From: Candidatus Leptovillus gracilis
Lineage (GTDB): Bacteria > Chloroflexota > Anaerolineae > Promineifilales > Promineifilaceae
Length of the DNA: 64,000 nucleotides
NCBI GenBank assembly: GCA_016716065.1
Contig: JADJXA010000005.1
Span: 310,001-374,000, forward strand
Direction of reading: 5' to 3'
The notes beneath the pieces were generated by a model. That model was not told where the DNA came from. It did no database searches and saw only the letters and a program-made list of their open reading frames with translations. Position 1 is the stretch's first letter; the number at the start of each line of letters is the position of its first letter. Shown here piece by piece: positions 27,237 to 36,841 of this stretch. A program made the translations under genes and the position numbers.

Positions 27237-28277
27237 TTATTCGCCCCATTTCACAATGCCCGCCGCCCAGACGTAGCCGATGCCGGCCGCCACAATCGCC
27301 ATCAGGTCACCATCTTTCAGGCGGCCTTGTTTGAGACCCTCGCGGATGCCAAACATGGCGTCTTGCTCGCCGGTGTGGCCGATGTCGTGCAGGTAGACGG
27401 ACTGCTCTTCCGTCAGGCCCAGGCGCTCCAGCATCTCTTTGTGGCCGGAGGGTTTGATGAGGACCATGTTCAGGAAGTCCAGGTCGGCTTTGGTGTAGGA
27501 ACGGCCGTCGGGCCGGGGGCCGCTTTTGCGCAGCGCCTCGTCCACGCATTTCACCCAATTGTCCATGCTCACGGCGTTCAGGCGGTCCTTCATCAATTCC
27601 GGCTCCACCAGATCAAAATAGAACTGGTCGTTTTTCACCGCTTCGTCGGTGGGATGGTGGATGGTGCCACTGGCGGGCACGATGACGTGTTTGCTCATGA
27701 AGCCATCGCTGATGAGGTGACTGCCCAGGACGTGGTTGCGCGGGTGGTTTTTGCGCAGCAGCATCGCCCCGCCGCCGCTGCCGATATTCCATAGGAAAGT
27801 GGTGCGCGGGTTTTTGAAGTTGATGAAATCGCTGACGCGGTAGCCGCCGGCGATGAGGATGGTATTGATTTCGGGGTCGGCGATCATCATGTCTTTCGCC
27901 ATTTTCATCGCGCCGACGGTGGTGGCGCAGCGGGTGTGGATGTCCATCGCCCAGGCATTGGTCGCGCCGATTTCGTAGGCCAGGTGGATGCCGGAGGTCC
28001 AGAGCAAGTATTCGCGCCATTCCTCGGTGGTGCAGAGGACAACGTCTATCTCTTGGGGGTCTACGCCGCTGTCTTGCAGGCAGTCGAGGGCGGCCTTGAT
28101 GCCCATCTCGTTGGGCTGATCGTCTGGCCCGCCGACGTGCTTTTTGGTGATGCCTAACTTGTCGCGGATGACCCATTCCGGGTAGCCGCTGAGTTCGGCG
28201 ATGTCGGCGGCGGTGAGATAACCGGGGGGTGAATACGTGCCGGTGCTAACGATTCCTACAGATGGTTGGTTGTTCAT
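27237..28277 (-). CDS. KAS III/HMG-CoA-synthase-like condensing enzyme
   Basis: The 346-residue thiolase-fold protein has the nucleophile Cys in HTRCATTVGAMKMA. The position of the second residue reads IKPSGHKEM, with His as in the HQAN motif of KAS III. The third position, NTxxAS in KAS III, reads DIGHTGEQDAM, so Asn is replaced by His. Together with the thiolase and DUF35 genes this resembles the archaeal acetoacetyl-CoA thiolase-HMG-CoA synthase-DUF35 set. I chose ATG 28277; 28283 is also possible. Reaction uncertain: C-C bond formation or cleavage on acyl-CoA. Confidence 0.8.
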   Translation of the reverse strand: MNNQPSVGIVSTGTYSPPGYLTAADIAELSGYPEWVIRDKLGITKKHVGGPDDQPNEMGIKAALDCLQDSGVDPQEIDVVLCTTEEWREYLLWTSGIHLAYEIGATNAWAMDIHTRCATTVGAMKMAKDMMIADPEINTILIAGGYRVSDFINFKNPRTTFLWNIGSGGGAMLLRKNHPRNHVLGSHLISDGFMSKHVIVPASGTIHHPTDEAVKNDQFYFDLVEPELMKDRLNAVSMDNWVKCVDEALRKSGPRPDGRSYTKADLDFLNMVLIKPSGHKEMLERLGLTEEQSVYLHDIGHTGEQDAMFGIREGLKQGRLKDGDLMAIVAAGIGYVWAAGIVKWGE

Positions 28278-28286
28278 AAGCATGGG

Positions 28287-28355
28287 GGAGATTGGAGATT
28301 AGAGATTGGTAGCTGACCCGTTACCATCTCCAATCTCCACTCTCTAATCTCCTGA
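28287..28355. repeat. Inverted GGAGATT heptamer repeat
   Basis: GGAGATT/AGAGATT units face AATCTCC/AATCTCC units across a short loop (28305-28322), between two co-directional genes. Confidence 0.7.
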
Positions 28356-29192
28356 AACAAAATCTCTTATTTCGTCCATCACTTTGCGGGCGGTTTCGCC
28401 GAAGAGCATGGTGATGTGGTTGCCAGGGACTTGTTGATAAGTGCAGTTGGCGAAGAGCACGGCCGTTTCCCCGGCCATCTTCGCCGACAAAATAGGCGGC
28501 GCGTCGGGCGGCCCGTAGGGGTTGGGGGCGTTGAGCAGCAGGACGGGTTGGGTAACGGCCGTTACACTCTCCAGCCACGGTTCGGCATACTCATGTTCGA
28601 TGGTCTCGGCAATAATGGCCGGGGTGGCGTGCGGCTGCACGGAGCCATCCGGGTTCACGCGCACGTCGGCGCGGAAGTTGCTTTCCAGGCAGTCGTCCCA
28701 ATAGCCTTGCAGATAAGGCATTTGCCGCATGGCGGCCAGATAAGCGTCCATCGAAGGCAGCGTCTTGCCCAGGCGATCCAACGACGCCTTGATCAGCGTC
28801 ACGGTTTCTGGGGTGATGAGCAGGTGGGAGGAATCGAGCATGATGAGGTGACTGAAGCGCTCGGGATGCTGCGCGGCCAGAATCAGGCCGATGAGCGCGC
28901 CAAAGGAATGACCACAGAGAACGGCCGTATCCAATCCCAGTTCATCCATCAGCCCCAGCACGTCGCCGCAATATTCGGCCATGCTGTAGCCGGTCGTCGG
29001 CTTGTCGCTCAGGCCGCGCCCGCGAAAATCTACGGCGATGGTGCGGAAACAGGGACTTAACCCGGCCGCGACCAGTCCATCGAAGCTGTGGGCATTGGCC
29101 GTCAGCCCCGGCAAAAGCAGCAAGGCGGGATCGCCGCCGTCGCGGTCCAGATAGTGCAGGCGCAGGTTGTTGACTTGTGCGTAGTGGTCCAT
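28344..29192 (-). CDS. Alpha/beta hydrolase
   Basis: 282 residues from the ATG at 29192; the longer frame to 29279 is repeat DNA. HGxx region LLLPGLTANAHSFDG, nucleophile elbow GHSFGALIGL, late His in VPGNHITMLFGE. Contains VDFRGRGLSDKP, typical of epoxide-hydrolase/haloalkane-dehalogenase-like enzymes. Includes GETAV encoded by an ACGGCCGT copy. Confidence 0.85.
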   Translation of the reverse strand: MDHYAQVNNLRLHYLDRDGGDPALLLLPGLTANAHSFDGLVAAGLSPCFRTIAVDFRGRGLSDKPTTGYSMAEYCGDVLGLMDELGLDTAVLCGHSFGALIGLILAAQHPERFSHLIMLDSSHLLITPETVTLIKASLDRLGKTLPSMDAYLAAMRQMPYLQGYWDDCLESNFRADVRVNPDGSVQPHATPAIIAETIEHEYAEPWLESVTAVTQPVLLLNAPNPYGPPDAPPILSAKMAGETAVLFANCTYQQVPGNHITMLFGETARKVMDEIRDFVSGD

Positions 29193-29232
29193 GTTTTGCT
29201 CGAAAATGGCGATTGGAGATTGGCAACATCCT

Positions 29233-29433
29233 CTACTCTCCAATCGCCCGTTCTTTCTTCTCTGTCTCCAGGTCCACATAATTCGCCATGAACTTGAGGG
29301 CGTCGGCGATGTCGGTGAAGCGGATTTCTTCGCTGGTCTGGACGTGGCGGATGAGGCCGCGCCAGGTGGCGTCGTTGTCGTCTTGCTCCTGGATGAAGCG
29401 GATGATGAAAGAGGTAACGGCCGTTTCAGACAT
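29233..29433 (-). CDS. Small conserved-looking hypothetical protein
   Basis: 66 residues from the ATG at 29433 (MSETAVTSFIIRFIQEQ). The sequence WRGLIRHVQTSEEIRFTDIADALKFMANYV is compact and looks like a folded small domain. I cannot name it. It is transcribed with the hydrolase at 28344. Confidence 0.6.
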   Translation of the reverse strand: MSETAVTSFIIRFIQEQDDNDATWRGLIRHVQTSEEIRFTDIADALKFMANYVDLETEKKERAIGE

Positions 29434-29643
29434 CACTTTTCCCTTTGCTGTGCTGCAGCAGGGGAACTGTAACACAGGCCGGTTACACAAAAGTTACAAA
29501 TGGGCAGGTTAGCGGTTGGGCAGATTGGCTAAATAGGGGATTTTTCTACTGGCGAAGGCAAATAGTACTCAGGCAAACTCGATCCTCAGATGCTGGCCCA
29601 CTGCCCTTGCAAAACGTACTCCACAAAACTGTCTCCCCAACAA

Positions 29644-29677
29644 AAAGGTCTGCAACCCCATCAGGCAGCAGACCTTT
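29644..29677 (-). terminator. Rho-independent terminator of the hydrolase gene at 29706
   Basis: AAAGGTCTGC and GCAGACCTTT form a 10-bp stem with a 14-nt loop; on the minus strand it is followed by TTTTTG, 29 bp after the stop of the gene. Confidence 0.85.
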
Positions 29678-29705
29678 CATTCATATCGTCATTGCGGCCA
29701 ACCCA

Positions 29706-30749
29706 TCAACCCAGGTGGGCATGAAAAGCGGCGTTAAACTCCGCTGGTTTCTCCAGAAATGGCGAATGGCCGGCGTCGGCAATCACCACTTCCTGGTACG
29801 CGCCGCCATTGGCCTGATACGCCTCCAGCACCGCCCGCGTTTGCGCCACCATCGGCTGCGGCGGGCATTCCTCCACGCCGGGATAGCCGGGCACCGCGCC
29901 CATCGCCCCCAACGCTGCCAAGTCGAACAGCGCCATGTCGCTTACAATCAAGTCATCGGCGCCGCGAATCCAGAGGATAAGCGGTTTTGGCTCGATGGTT
30001 GCCAGGGCGCTGGCGTTGAAATATTTGCGATTGAAGGCCGGCAGCACGCCGCGGTCGCCGGGGGCGGCCCCGGGCCAGTTGGTGGAGGGAACCGACGTGC
30101 CCGGATACCAGTCATCGCCGATGCGCGTGGTGAGCATGGAGCTGATCAGCGCGTCCTCCCGTTCGGAGATGAAGGGCGGTTTGACGTAGAACTGACGGAA
30201 GACGTTGCGCGGCGACATGGGGTTTTCTAGCCCGTACTCGCCGGCGGCCAACAGCTGCACAAATTCAGGATTAATGCCGGTGGGCGCGCCGTCGTCGTAG
30301 GTCAGCGCGCCATCTTCGCCTTTGCTGCCACCATAGCCATAAGGCGACATCGGGTCGGCCAGGGTGATGGACAGCAAATCGGCGGCGTGGGCGATGGCGT
30401 ATTTCATGGTAATGCCGCCGCCCATGCTGTGGCCGACGATGTGGCAGCGCGTTAGACCTAACGCCTGTACCAGGGCGTGAATGTCTGCCACCATGTCGCC
30501 AAAGCCGAGGGTGGCGTTTATAGGCAGCGTTTCGGTATCGCCGTAGCCGCGCATATCGGGGGCGATGCCGCGATAACCGGCCGGCAGCGCCAGCATGGTC
30601 TCTTCCCAGTACGTGGCTGAAGAGACGTTGCCGTGGATGAACAGCACCGGCGTGCCATCTTCCGGGCCGCTGAACAGCGTGTGGACGATTAACCGGCCGG
30701 TGGGAACCATCTGCGAGGTAATTCCAGGTAAAGTTGGGACGGTAGGCAT
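29706..30749 (-). CDS. Alpha/beta hydrolase
   Basis: 347 residues from the ATG at 30749, which has AAGGAG ten bases upstream; the frame continues to 30833 but that part runs into the IS end. Motifs: HGNVSSATYWEETM, nucleophile GHSMGGGITMKYA, late Asp in LWIRGADDLIVSD and His in DAGHSPFLEKP. A longer family member with an insertion before the cap. The IS element sits 69 bp upstream and may have separated it from its promoter. Confidence 0.85.
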   Translation of the reverse strand: MPTVPTLPGITSQMVPTGRLIVHTLFSGPEDGTPVLFIHGNVSSATYWEETMLALPAGYRGIAPDMRGYGDTETLPINATLGFGDMVADIHALVQALGLTRCHIVGHSMGGGITMKYAIAHAADLLSITLADPMSPYGYGGSKGEDGALTYDDGAPTGINPEFVQLLAAGEYGLENPMSPRNVFRQFYVKPPFISEREDALISSMLTTRIGDDWYPGTSVPSTNWPGAAPGDRGVLPAFNRKYFNASALATIEPKPLILWIRGADDLIVSDMALFDLAALGAMGAVPGYPGVEECPPQPMVAQTRAVLEAYQANGGAYQEVVIADAGHSPFLEKPAEFNAAFHAHLG

Positions 30750-30818
30750 GTGGGTTTTCTCCTTATTTGCAAAATAACGGGGAACTTTTACCGCATTATC
30801 ATAACACAGTCCGGTAAC

Positions 30819-32751
30819 TCGAGGTTCGCTCAAATTGAGCGGTAAATAGTAAAATTGGCGGCATGACTATGCCAGAATTCACAATCAGTGTTGAACGGCT
30901 GGATGACCTGCCGCTCTTGTATGGGTTTATCGAAAAGATGGGCATTCAGTCCACCATTGATACCGTCATCAAACCGCACGGGAATTGGCAGGGACTGAGC
31001 ATGGGTTGGGTGATCTCCATCTGGCTCAGCCACATCATCTCGGCGTACAACCATCGGATGGATCGGGTTCAAGAGTGGGTGGCAACCCATCAGGTTTCTT
31101 TGCGGCAGTTGACCGGACAGGACGTGACCGAGCTTGACTTCACCGATGACCGACTGGCGATTTGTCTGCGGGAACTGCACGAGCCTGACCAGTGGCGGCG
31201 GATCGAGAGCCTGTTGGGTAATCGGTTGCTGCGCGTTTACGACCTGCGGTCGGTGAACATCGTGCGGCTGGATGGCACAACCGCCGGCGTGTATCACGAC
31301 CCGGCGGGTCACCTGTTGTTTCAGGTGGGGAAGAACAAAGAAGGGGTCTATGAACCGCAGTTCAAAGCGATGCTGGCCAGCCTCGACCCGTTGGGCTTGT
31401 TGTTGGCGCTGGATGTGGTTCCTGGCAATCGGGCCGATGACCCGCTGTATGTGCCTTGCTACCAGCGGGTGAAAGAGATGCTGGCCCGGAATGGACTGCT
31501 CATTGTCGGCGACAGCAAGATGAGCGCGCTGACACCGGCGACGATTGCGGCGGGCCATGACCACTATCTGACGCCCCTGCCCGATGGCAAGAGTGAACCG
31601 GGTCTGCTGGACAAGTACCTGCGCCGGTGGTGGGCTGACGGCGGCGCGGCGATGCCGGTTTTCCTGCCCGACGATGAGCCTGAGGAGGGACAAGAGCCTG
31701 ACTGCTCCCTGGCCATCGCCGAAGGATTCGAGGTCAGCCGCGCCCATCAGGCTGGGGTGGGCACACAGCATGTCGTCTGGTCGGAGCGTTGTCTGGTGGT
31801 GCGCTCGTTGAGCTACCAACAGACCGAACAGGCGAACTTGCGGCAGCGGCTGCCAAAGCGGAAGGGGCGCTGCGGGACTTAACGCCTGCGCCAGGGCGGG
31901 TAAACGCCCCATCACCGATGAAGCGAGTTTACAAAAAGCCATTGCCGCTATTGAAAAGCAGTATCGCGTGGCCGGTCTGTTGCCGGTCAGCTACACTCGC
32001 CAGGTCACAGAACGCGCCATCCGCGGCTATCGCGGTCAACCGGCACGAGTAAGAGCAAGACATTCGCTACCAGGTGCAGGTCAAGCGAGACGAGGCGGCG
32101 ATTGAGTGGGCGCTGTTCCGGGCCGGTTGGCGTATCTACCTGACCAATGCGCCGCAGGCGTCGCTCTCTTTGACCGAGGCCGTCCTGGCTTACCGCGACC
32201 AGTATATCGAGGAGAACATTTTCCGCCGTCTCAAAGGCAAGATGCTCTCCATCACCCCGGTCTATGTCCAGCGGGATGACCATGCGCAGGGCTTGTTTCA
32301 TTTGCTCTCGCTGGCGGCGCGACTGCTGGCCTTAGGCGATTACACGGCTCGTCGCGCTCTGGCCGACCAACAGTCAGAACTGAGTGGCATCTACCCCGGC
32401 AACCCCAAGCGGGCCACGGCTCGACCGACGATGGAGCGGCTGCTGGAGGCATTTGACAACATCAACCTGAGCATTATCCATCTGACCGGGCAGCGGGTCT
32501 GTCAGGCGACGCCGTTAACGGCCGTGCAGCAGCGCATTTTATCTCTGTTAGGCTTGTCGGCTACGTTGTATACCAACTGGACTGTGGCCTGAACCGGTTA
32601 ACCAGGGGTGGATTGGGCCTGTTGACGGTATTTGATTGGTAAAGTGCTTGTTTTTTGTAGCTGTCATATCGGTTTTGCTGGCTTCTGAACCACTTCACCG
32701 ATATGGCAATCTGAATTGGACTTTTGCTCGTTTATTTGAGCGAACGCCCTG
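30819..32751 (+). mobile_element. Decayed IS4-superfamily (IS1634-like) insertion sequence
   Basis: The ends carry inverted GTTCGCTCAAAT (30824-30835) and ATTTGAGCGAAC (32734-32745), and the outside is flanked by CGGTAAC on both sides (30812-30818 and 32752-32758), read as a 7-bp target duplication. The element of about 1.93 kb contains one broken transposase gene. Confidence 0.75.
30863..32592 (+). pseudogene. IS4/IS1634-like DDE transposase, frameshifted
   Basis: The N-terminal 340 codons are open (LDDLPLLYGFIEKMGI, GNWQGLSMGWVISIWL). The DDE triad is recognisable: Asp in VRLDGTTAGV, Asp in LIVGDSKMSA, and Glu in the Y-R-E-K signature YRDQYIEENIFRRLKGK. Between about 31830 and 32060 the match moves through all three frames (ALRDLTPA, then KRPITDEASLQKAIAAIEKQY, then YQVQVKRDEAAIEWALF), so at least three indels break the gene. 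Not functional as it stands. Confidence 0.85.
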
Positions 32752-32794
32752 CGGTAACGTTTTGGTTACACCGCGCATCGTTTCCCGTCTGCGG

Positions 32795-33586
32795 TTATTT
32801 TCCTTGCCAGCGAGACGGCCGTTTCATCATAAACGCCTGCGCCCCTTCCATGAGATCGGCCGTGTTAAAAAGCTGGCTTTGCGCCCAGCCTTCCAACTGC
32901 AGGCCCCGGTCCACGTCGCTCAGGCCGTCAATCACCCGCTTGGCCATGCCCACGGCCAGGGGCGCGGCCAGGCAAATCTCCGCCGCCAGTTCCTCCGCTT
33001 TGTCCATGAGCTGTTCTTCGGCCACGACGTAATTAACAATGCCCCACGCTTCCGCCTGGGCGGCGTCTATGTGCCGGCCGGTGAAGATGAGTTCTTTGGC
33101 CCGCGCTGGACCCACCAGCCGGGTCAGGCGCGTTGTGCCGCCCACGTCGGGAATCATGCCCAGGCGCGATTCTGGCAGGCCCAATTTCGTGCCCTCGGCG
33201 GCGATGCGGATGTCGCAGGCCAGGGCCAGTTCCAGGGCCATGCCCAGGCAAAAGCCATGCAGCAGGGCGATGGTGGGCAGTTCCAGCCGTTCCAGCCGGG
33301 TGAGTACTGCCTGGAAATCGTCGGTGATACGCCGCATCCGCTGCTGCCAATGCGGGCCGTACTGGTCGGCCAGGAGCAGCAGGTTGCTGACGTCTATGCC
33401 GGCGGAGAATGCCCGGCCTTCGCCGCGAATGAGGACGGCGCGCAGGCCGGGGGTGCGATTGGCCTGGGTAACGGCCGTATCAAACTGGGCAAACAGCTCC
33501 AGGTTGATGGCGTTGCGCTTATCCGGCCGGTTCAAAACAATCTCGAATATCTGGTCACGCTGCTGGGTTACAACAAGTTCAGTCAT
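32795..33586 (-). CDS. Enoyl-CoA hydratase/isomerase family protein
   Basis: 263 residues: NRPDKRNAIN start, oxyanion region EGRAFSAGIDVSNLL, second region LHGFCLGMALELALACDIRIAAEGTKLGLPESRLGMIPDVGGTTRL. The Glu in LPESRLG is the catalytic residue of crotonases and is present. Probably a functional hydratase, in contrast to the member at 18685. It ends 50 bp from the IS right end and lies 4 bp from the MFS gene. Confidence 0.9.
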   Translation of the reverse strand: MTELVVTQQRDQIFEIVLNRPDKRNAINLELFAQFDTAVTQANRTPGLRAVLIRGEGRAFSAGIDVSNLLLLADQYGPHWQQRMRRITDDFQAVLTRLERLELPTIALLHGFCLGMALELALACDIRIAAEGTKLGLPESRLGMIPDVGGTTRLTRLVGPARAKELIFTGRHIDAAQAEAWGIVNYVVAEEQLMDKAEELAAEICLAAPLAVGMAKRVIDGLSDVDRGLQLEGWAQSQLFNTADLMEGAQAFMMKRPSRWQGK

Positions 33587-33590
33587 CGCC

Positions 33591-34889
33591 TTAACTCCTC
33601 ACTTTTTGCGCCTGCACGCGGGTCATCGTCACCCAGGCAAAGGCCATGAAGACCGTGCTGAAGATGAACAGCCAGCGGTACTGGTCGCCCAGCGTGTCCA
33701 CCATCACGCCGCCCAACGTTGGCCCTAAAACGGCCGCCGACTGCGACGAGAAATAATACAGCCCGGTATAGGCGCCAATTTTGCGCTCGTCGCCATAGTC
33801 GTAGACCAATGGCAGGCTGTTGACGTTGACGCAGGCCCAAAAGAAGCCAATCAGCGCCAGGATGAGAATAAACGTGACCACACCCTGAATGACAAAATAA
33901 CCGGCCAGCAGCAGCACCACCAGCCCGGATAAACCGATGAGAATGATATGGCGACGGCCGTATTTCGTCCCCAAATAGCCCGCCGGAATGGCAAACAAAA
34001 TGAAGGAAACCGTAATCGAACCGGCGTAGATGGAAGCCGTGCCCGGCGACATGCCCAGAGTAAACACGGCAAACGACGACAACCCCGCTTCCAGGGCGTT
34101 GAAGGCCATAAACCAGAACAAAATGCTCACCAGCACAAATATCCCGCTTTTGTCTGGATTGCTGAACAGCAGCTTGAGATTGGCGATGACGCTGCCCCCT
34201 TTGTCCTCCTCGTCCAGGGTGATTTGCCGCGGTTCCTTCACCTTCCAGACGGCCACCAGCGAGGCGGCGATCAGCACCACCGCCCCGGCGATAAAGGGCG
34301 CCGCCCGGCCAAACGCCTCATACAAATAGCCACCAGCAAAAAAGGCCAGCAGCCCACCCACACCGCCCATCAGGTTGATGATGCCGTTGGCCTTGCTGCG
34401 GTCGTCCACCTCGAACAAATCGCCCAGCCAGGCCACCGTGGGCGAGCGGAACAGGGCCATGCCAAAATTGGTGATCAAAATAAAGGCGGCTATCGCCAGG
34501 GCGGATTGGGCGAACGGGATCAGCAAAAAACCGGCGACGGCGATGGGCATACCCAACAAAATCCACGGTTTGCGCCGCCCAAAACGGTTCCAGGTATGGT
34601 CACTTTTGGCCCCGACCCACGGCTGGACAAAGACGTTGATCAGATTGTCCCAGGTCATAATGAACAAGGCCAGCGACGGGGCCAGACCAAAGCCGACCAC
34701 GTCGGGAATTTCACGCCCCGCTTCGATGAGCTGCCGCTCAAATTCTGGGTTGCCGGCCTGCAAAAAGATAGGGATGTACTGGTTGAAGATGGGCCAGATG
34801 ATGCTGATGCCCAAGAAACCAAAACCGACGATAAATGTTTTGCTGAAGGTGAATCGTTTGCGGTTTGCCTGATCTGCGGCTGTGGTCAT
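33591..34889 (-). CDS. MFS transporter (GPH/SLC45-like sugar or organic-acid carrier)
   Basis: 432 residues with twelve predicted membrane helices. The loop after helix 2 has WVGAKSDHTWNRFGRRKPWILLG, the MFS motif typical of GPH/SLC45-type carriers, and a second version GYLGTKYGRRHIIL follows helix 8. The stop is 4 bp before the enoyl-CoA hydratase start, so both form one operon. Cargo unknown. Confidence 0.85.
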   Translation of the reverse strand: MTTAADQANRKRFTFSKTFIVGFGFLGISIIWPIFNQYIPIFLQAGNPEFERQLIEAGREIPDVVGFGLAPSLALFIMTWDNLINVFVQPWVGAKSDHTWNRFGRRKPWILLGMPIAVAGFLLIPFAQSALAIAAFILITNFGMALFRSPTVAWLGDLFEVDDRSKANGIINLMGGVGGLLAFFAGGYLYEAFGRAAPFIAGAVVLIAASLVAVWKVKEPRQITLDEEDKGGSVIANLKLLFSNPDKSGIFVLVSILFWFMAFNALEAGLSSFAVFTLGMSPGTASIYAGSITVSFILFAIPAGYLGTKYGRRHIILIGLSGLVVLLLAGYFVIQGVVTFILILALIGFFWACVNVNSLPLVYDYGDERKIGAYTGLYYFSSQSAAVLGPTLGGVMVDTLGDQYRWLFIFSTVFMAFAWVTMTRVQAQKVRS

Positions 34890-34907
34890 ATTGCCTCCTT
34901 TGAAAAT

Positions 34908-34957
34908 GGGAGCGCGGACGTCCCGTCCGTCCTGGCAGGCGAGACGCCTGCGCTCCC
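34908..34957. repeat. Palindromic GGGAGCG repeat
   Basis: GGGAGCGCGGACGTCCCGTC faces GGCGAGACGCCTGCGCTCCC; the ends GGGAGCG/CGCTCCC are exact inverses. The same GGCGTCTCGCC word forms the 3' end of the plsC-like gene near 39230. Confidence 0.65.
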
Positions 34958-35144
34958 AGGGTTTTCATCCATCGTGGTGCGCCGCGGTTCATGTTGAACT
35001 GCTGATGGTTTTTTAACGACAAGGCGCCAAGGTGCAAAGAGATTAAGAGTTGCTAATGGTCAACGGCCGTTACCGTCATCCTGCGGCACAATGTTAACCC
35101 GATGTCGCAAATGTGGCATGGAAATCAAGCAAGAGGATGCGCCT

Positions 35145-35642
35145 ATGTTCAAACCTAAACCCATTCAACCCGGAGCGGGCCAGGAATCGGTGTGGGATTA
35201 CCCGCGCCCGCCGCGCCTGGAACGAACCGATAAGCATATTCAGATCGTGTTTAACGGCCGTGTCATCGCCGACACCCACCGCGCTTACCGCGTGCTGGAG
35301 ACGAGCCATCCACCCGTCTACTACATCCCACCGGAAGATATTCAGATGGACTGTCTGGTGATGGCCGACGGCCGTTCCTTCTGCGAATGGAAAGGCCAGG
35401 CCAGCTATTACACCGTCAGCGTCGGCGGCAAACAGGCCGTGAAAACGGGCTGGACCTACCGCCGGCCCACGCCGCCCTTCGCGCCCATTAAAGACCACGT
35501 CGCCTTTTACGCCGCGCCGATGGACATCTGCACCGTAGATGGCGAGCGCGTGACACCGCAGCCGGGTAACTTTTACGGCGGCTGGATTACGGCGGATGTT
35601 GTAGGGCCGTTTAAAGGGGAGTTGGGGAGTATGGGGTGGTGA
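35145..35642 (+). CDS. DUF427 domain protein
   Basis: 165 residues from the ATG at 35145 (AGAGGA seven bases upstream); the frame runs back to 35091 but without a better start. ESVWDYPRPPRLE, the core IQIVFNGRVIADTHRAYRVLETSHPPVYYIPPEDI and EWKGQASYYTV are typical of DUF427, a small beta-tent fold of unknown enzymatic function. Complete and single-copy here. Confidence 0.85.
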   Translation: MFKPKPIQPGAGQESVWDYPRPPRLERTDKHIQIVFNGRVIADTHRAYRVLETSHPPVYYIPPEDIQMDCLVMADGRSFCEWKGQASYYTVSVGGKQAVKTGWTYRRPTPPFAPIKDHVAFYAAPMDICTVDGERVTPQPGNFYGGWITADVVGPFKGELGSMGW

Positions 35643-35649
35643 GGAATTA

Positions 35650-35692
35650 TGAATTTCGGATAACGGATAACGGATGATGGATGACGGATTAC
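35650..35692. repeat. GGATAAC/GGATGAC heptamer array
   Basis: Five to six consecutive 7-bp units (GGATAAC, GGATAAC, GGATGAT, GGATGAC, GGATTAC). The start codon of the next gene lies inside, so the repeat contributes its first codons. Confidence 0.75.
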
Positions 35693-36837
35693 GACAACGC
35701 GCAATAACTGCCACCGCTTTTTCCACCGGTGTCTGGCTGCTGCTGGCGGTGGGTTTGTGGCGGGTCTGGCCGGAAGGCGGGCGGCGCTGGGCGCTGCTGT
35801 CTGGCCTGCTGCTGGTTTATGTGCTGGCCCTGTTCTGGCGCAATTTACCCTACAACCACCGCCAGGGGGAAACGGCCGTCTTGCCCACCCTCGGCCTCGG
35901 CAACAGCCTCACGCTGTATCGTGGTCTGGCGACAGCGCTGTTGGCCGGTTTCCTGTTCTCGCCCTGGCCCGGCGGCTGGCTGGCCTGGCTGCCTGCCATC
36001 CTTTACATGACCGCCGACATCGCCGACTACCTGGATGGTTACGCCGCCCGCAGAGCCAACCACGCCACCCGCCTGGGCGAAATTCTGGACATGGAATACG
36101 ACGGCCTGAGCGTGCTGATTGTCACCCTGCTGGCCGTCTGGTATGAGCAGCTTCCGCTGTGGTATCTGCCGTTGGGGCTGGCCCGCTACCTGTTTGTCTT
36201 TGGCCTCTGGCTGCGGGCACGGCGCGGGCTGCCCATCTACGACATGCCGCCCAGCGTCCATCGGCGCATCTTCGCCGGTTTCCAGATGGGCTTTCTCAGC
36301 GCCGTGTTGTGGCCCATCACACCGCCAGCCGGGGCGACGATTGCCGGGGTGGTGTTTGGCGCGGCCACGGCCGTTAGCTTTCTGCGTGATTGGCTGGTGG
36401 CAGCCGGTCGCCTGGACCCGGCCTCGGCGTGTTATCGGCGCTGGCAGCGGCGCATCTATGTGGCGGCCACGCGCTGGCTGCCGCTGCTGCTGCGCCTGAT
36501 TCTGGCGTTTTGTCTGGCGGCGCTGTGGCCGCCGGATTGGACAGCGTTGTTCGTCACCTGGGGGCTGCCGGGAGCGGCGGCCTGGGCGATTGGCTGGCTG
36601 GCGGTGATGGCGGCGGCGGGCACGGCCGCGGCCCTGGGCGTGATGGGGCGGCTGGCGGCCATCTTTCTGGTCTTTCCCCTGGGCTTCGACATGCTGACGC
36701 GCGGCCTGACGTGGGCCAATGGCGCGGCCCTGGCCGGCGTCATCGCCATCATGCTGCTGGGAACCGGCGCATTTTCGCTCTGGCAGCCGGAGGAACGCTG
36801 GATGGCGCGCCGGGCAGGGGAGAGGGTGACAGGGTGA
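35674..36837 (+). CDS. CDP-alcohol phosphatidyltransferase family membrane protein
   Basis: 387 residues with about nine hydrophobic helices. The signature D-x2-D-G-x2-A-R-x8-G-x3-D-x3-D is complete in ADIADYLDGYAARRANHATR followed by LGEILDMEYDG. The enzyme would transfer an alcohol to or from a CDP-activated lipid head at the inner membrane. It is longer than usual (about 200 residues) because of a C-terminal set of helices. The next gene, a flippase-like protein, starts 4 bp after its stop. The first codons (MMDDGL) fall within the repeat, so the start may be internal. Confidence 0.87.
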   Translation: MMDDGLRQRAITATAFSTGVWLLLAVGLWRVWPEGGRRWALLSGLLLVYVLALFWRNLPYNHRQGETAVLPTLGLGNSLTLYRGLATALLAGFLFSPWPGGWLAWLPAILYMTADIADYLDGYAARRANHATRLGEILDMEYDGLSVLIVTLLAVWYEQLPLWYLPLGLARYLFVFGLWLRARRGLPIYDMPPSVHRRIFAGFQMGFLSAVLWPITPPAGATIAGVVFGAATAVSFLRDWLVAAGRLDPASACYRRWQRRIYVAATRWLPLLLRLILAFCLAALWPPDWTALFVTWGLPGAAAWAIGWLAVMAAAGTAAALGVMGRLAAIFLVFPLGFDMLTRGLTWANGAALAGVIAIMLLGTGAFSLWQPEERWMARRAGERVTG

Positions 36838-36841
36838 CGGG

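Noticed and set aside
30830..31942. 370-codon minus-strand frame in the IS
   Set aside because: Antisense to the transposase, whose DDE motifs are on the plus strand.
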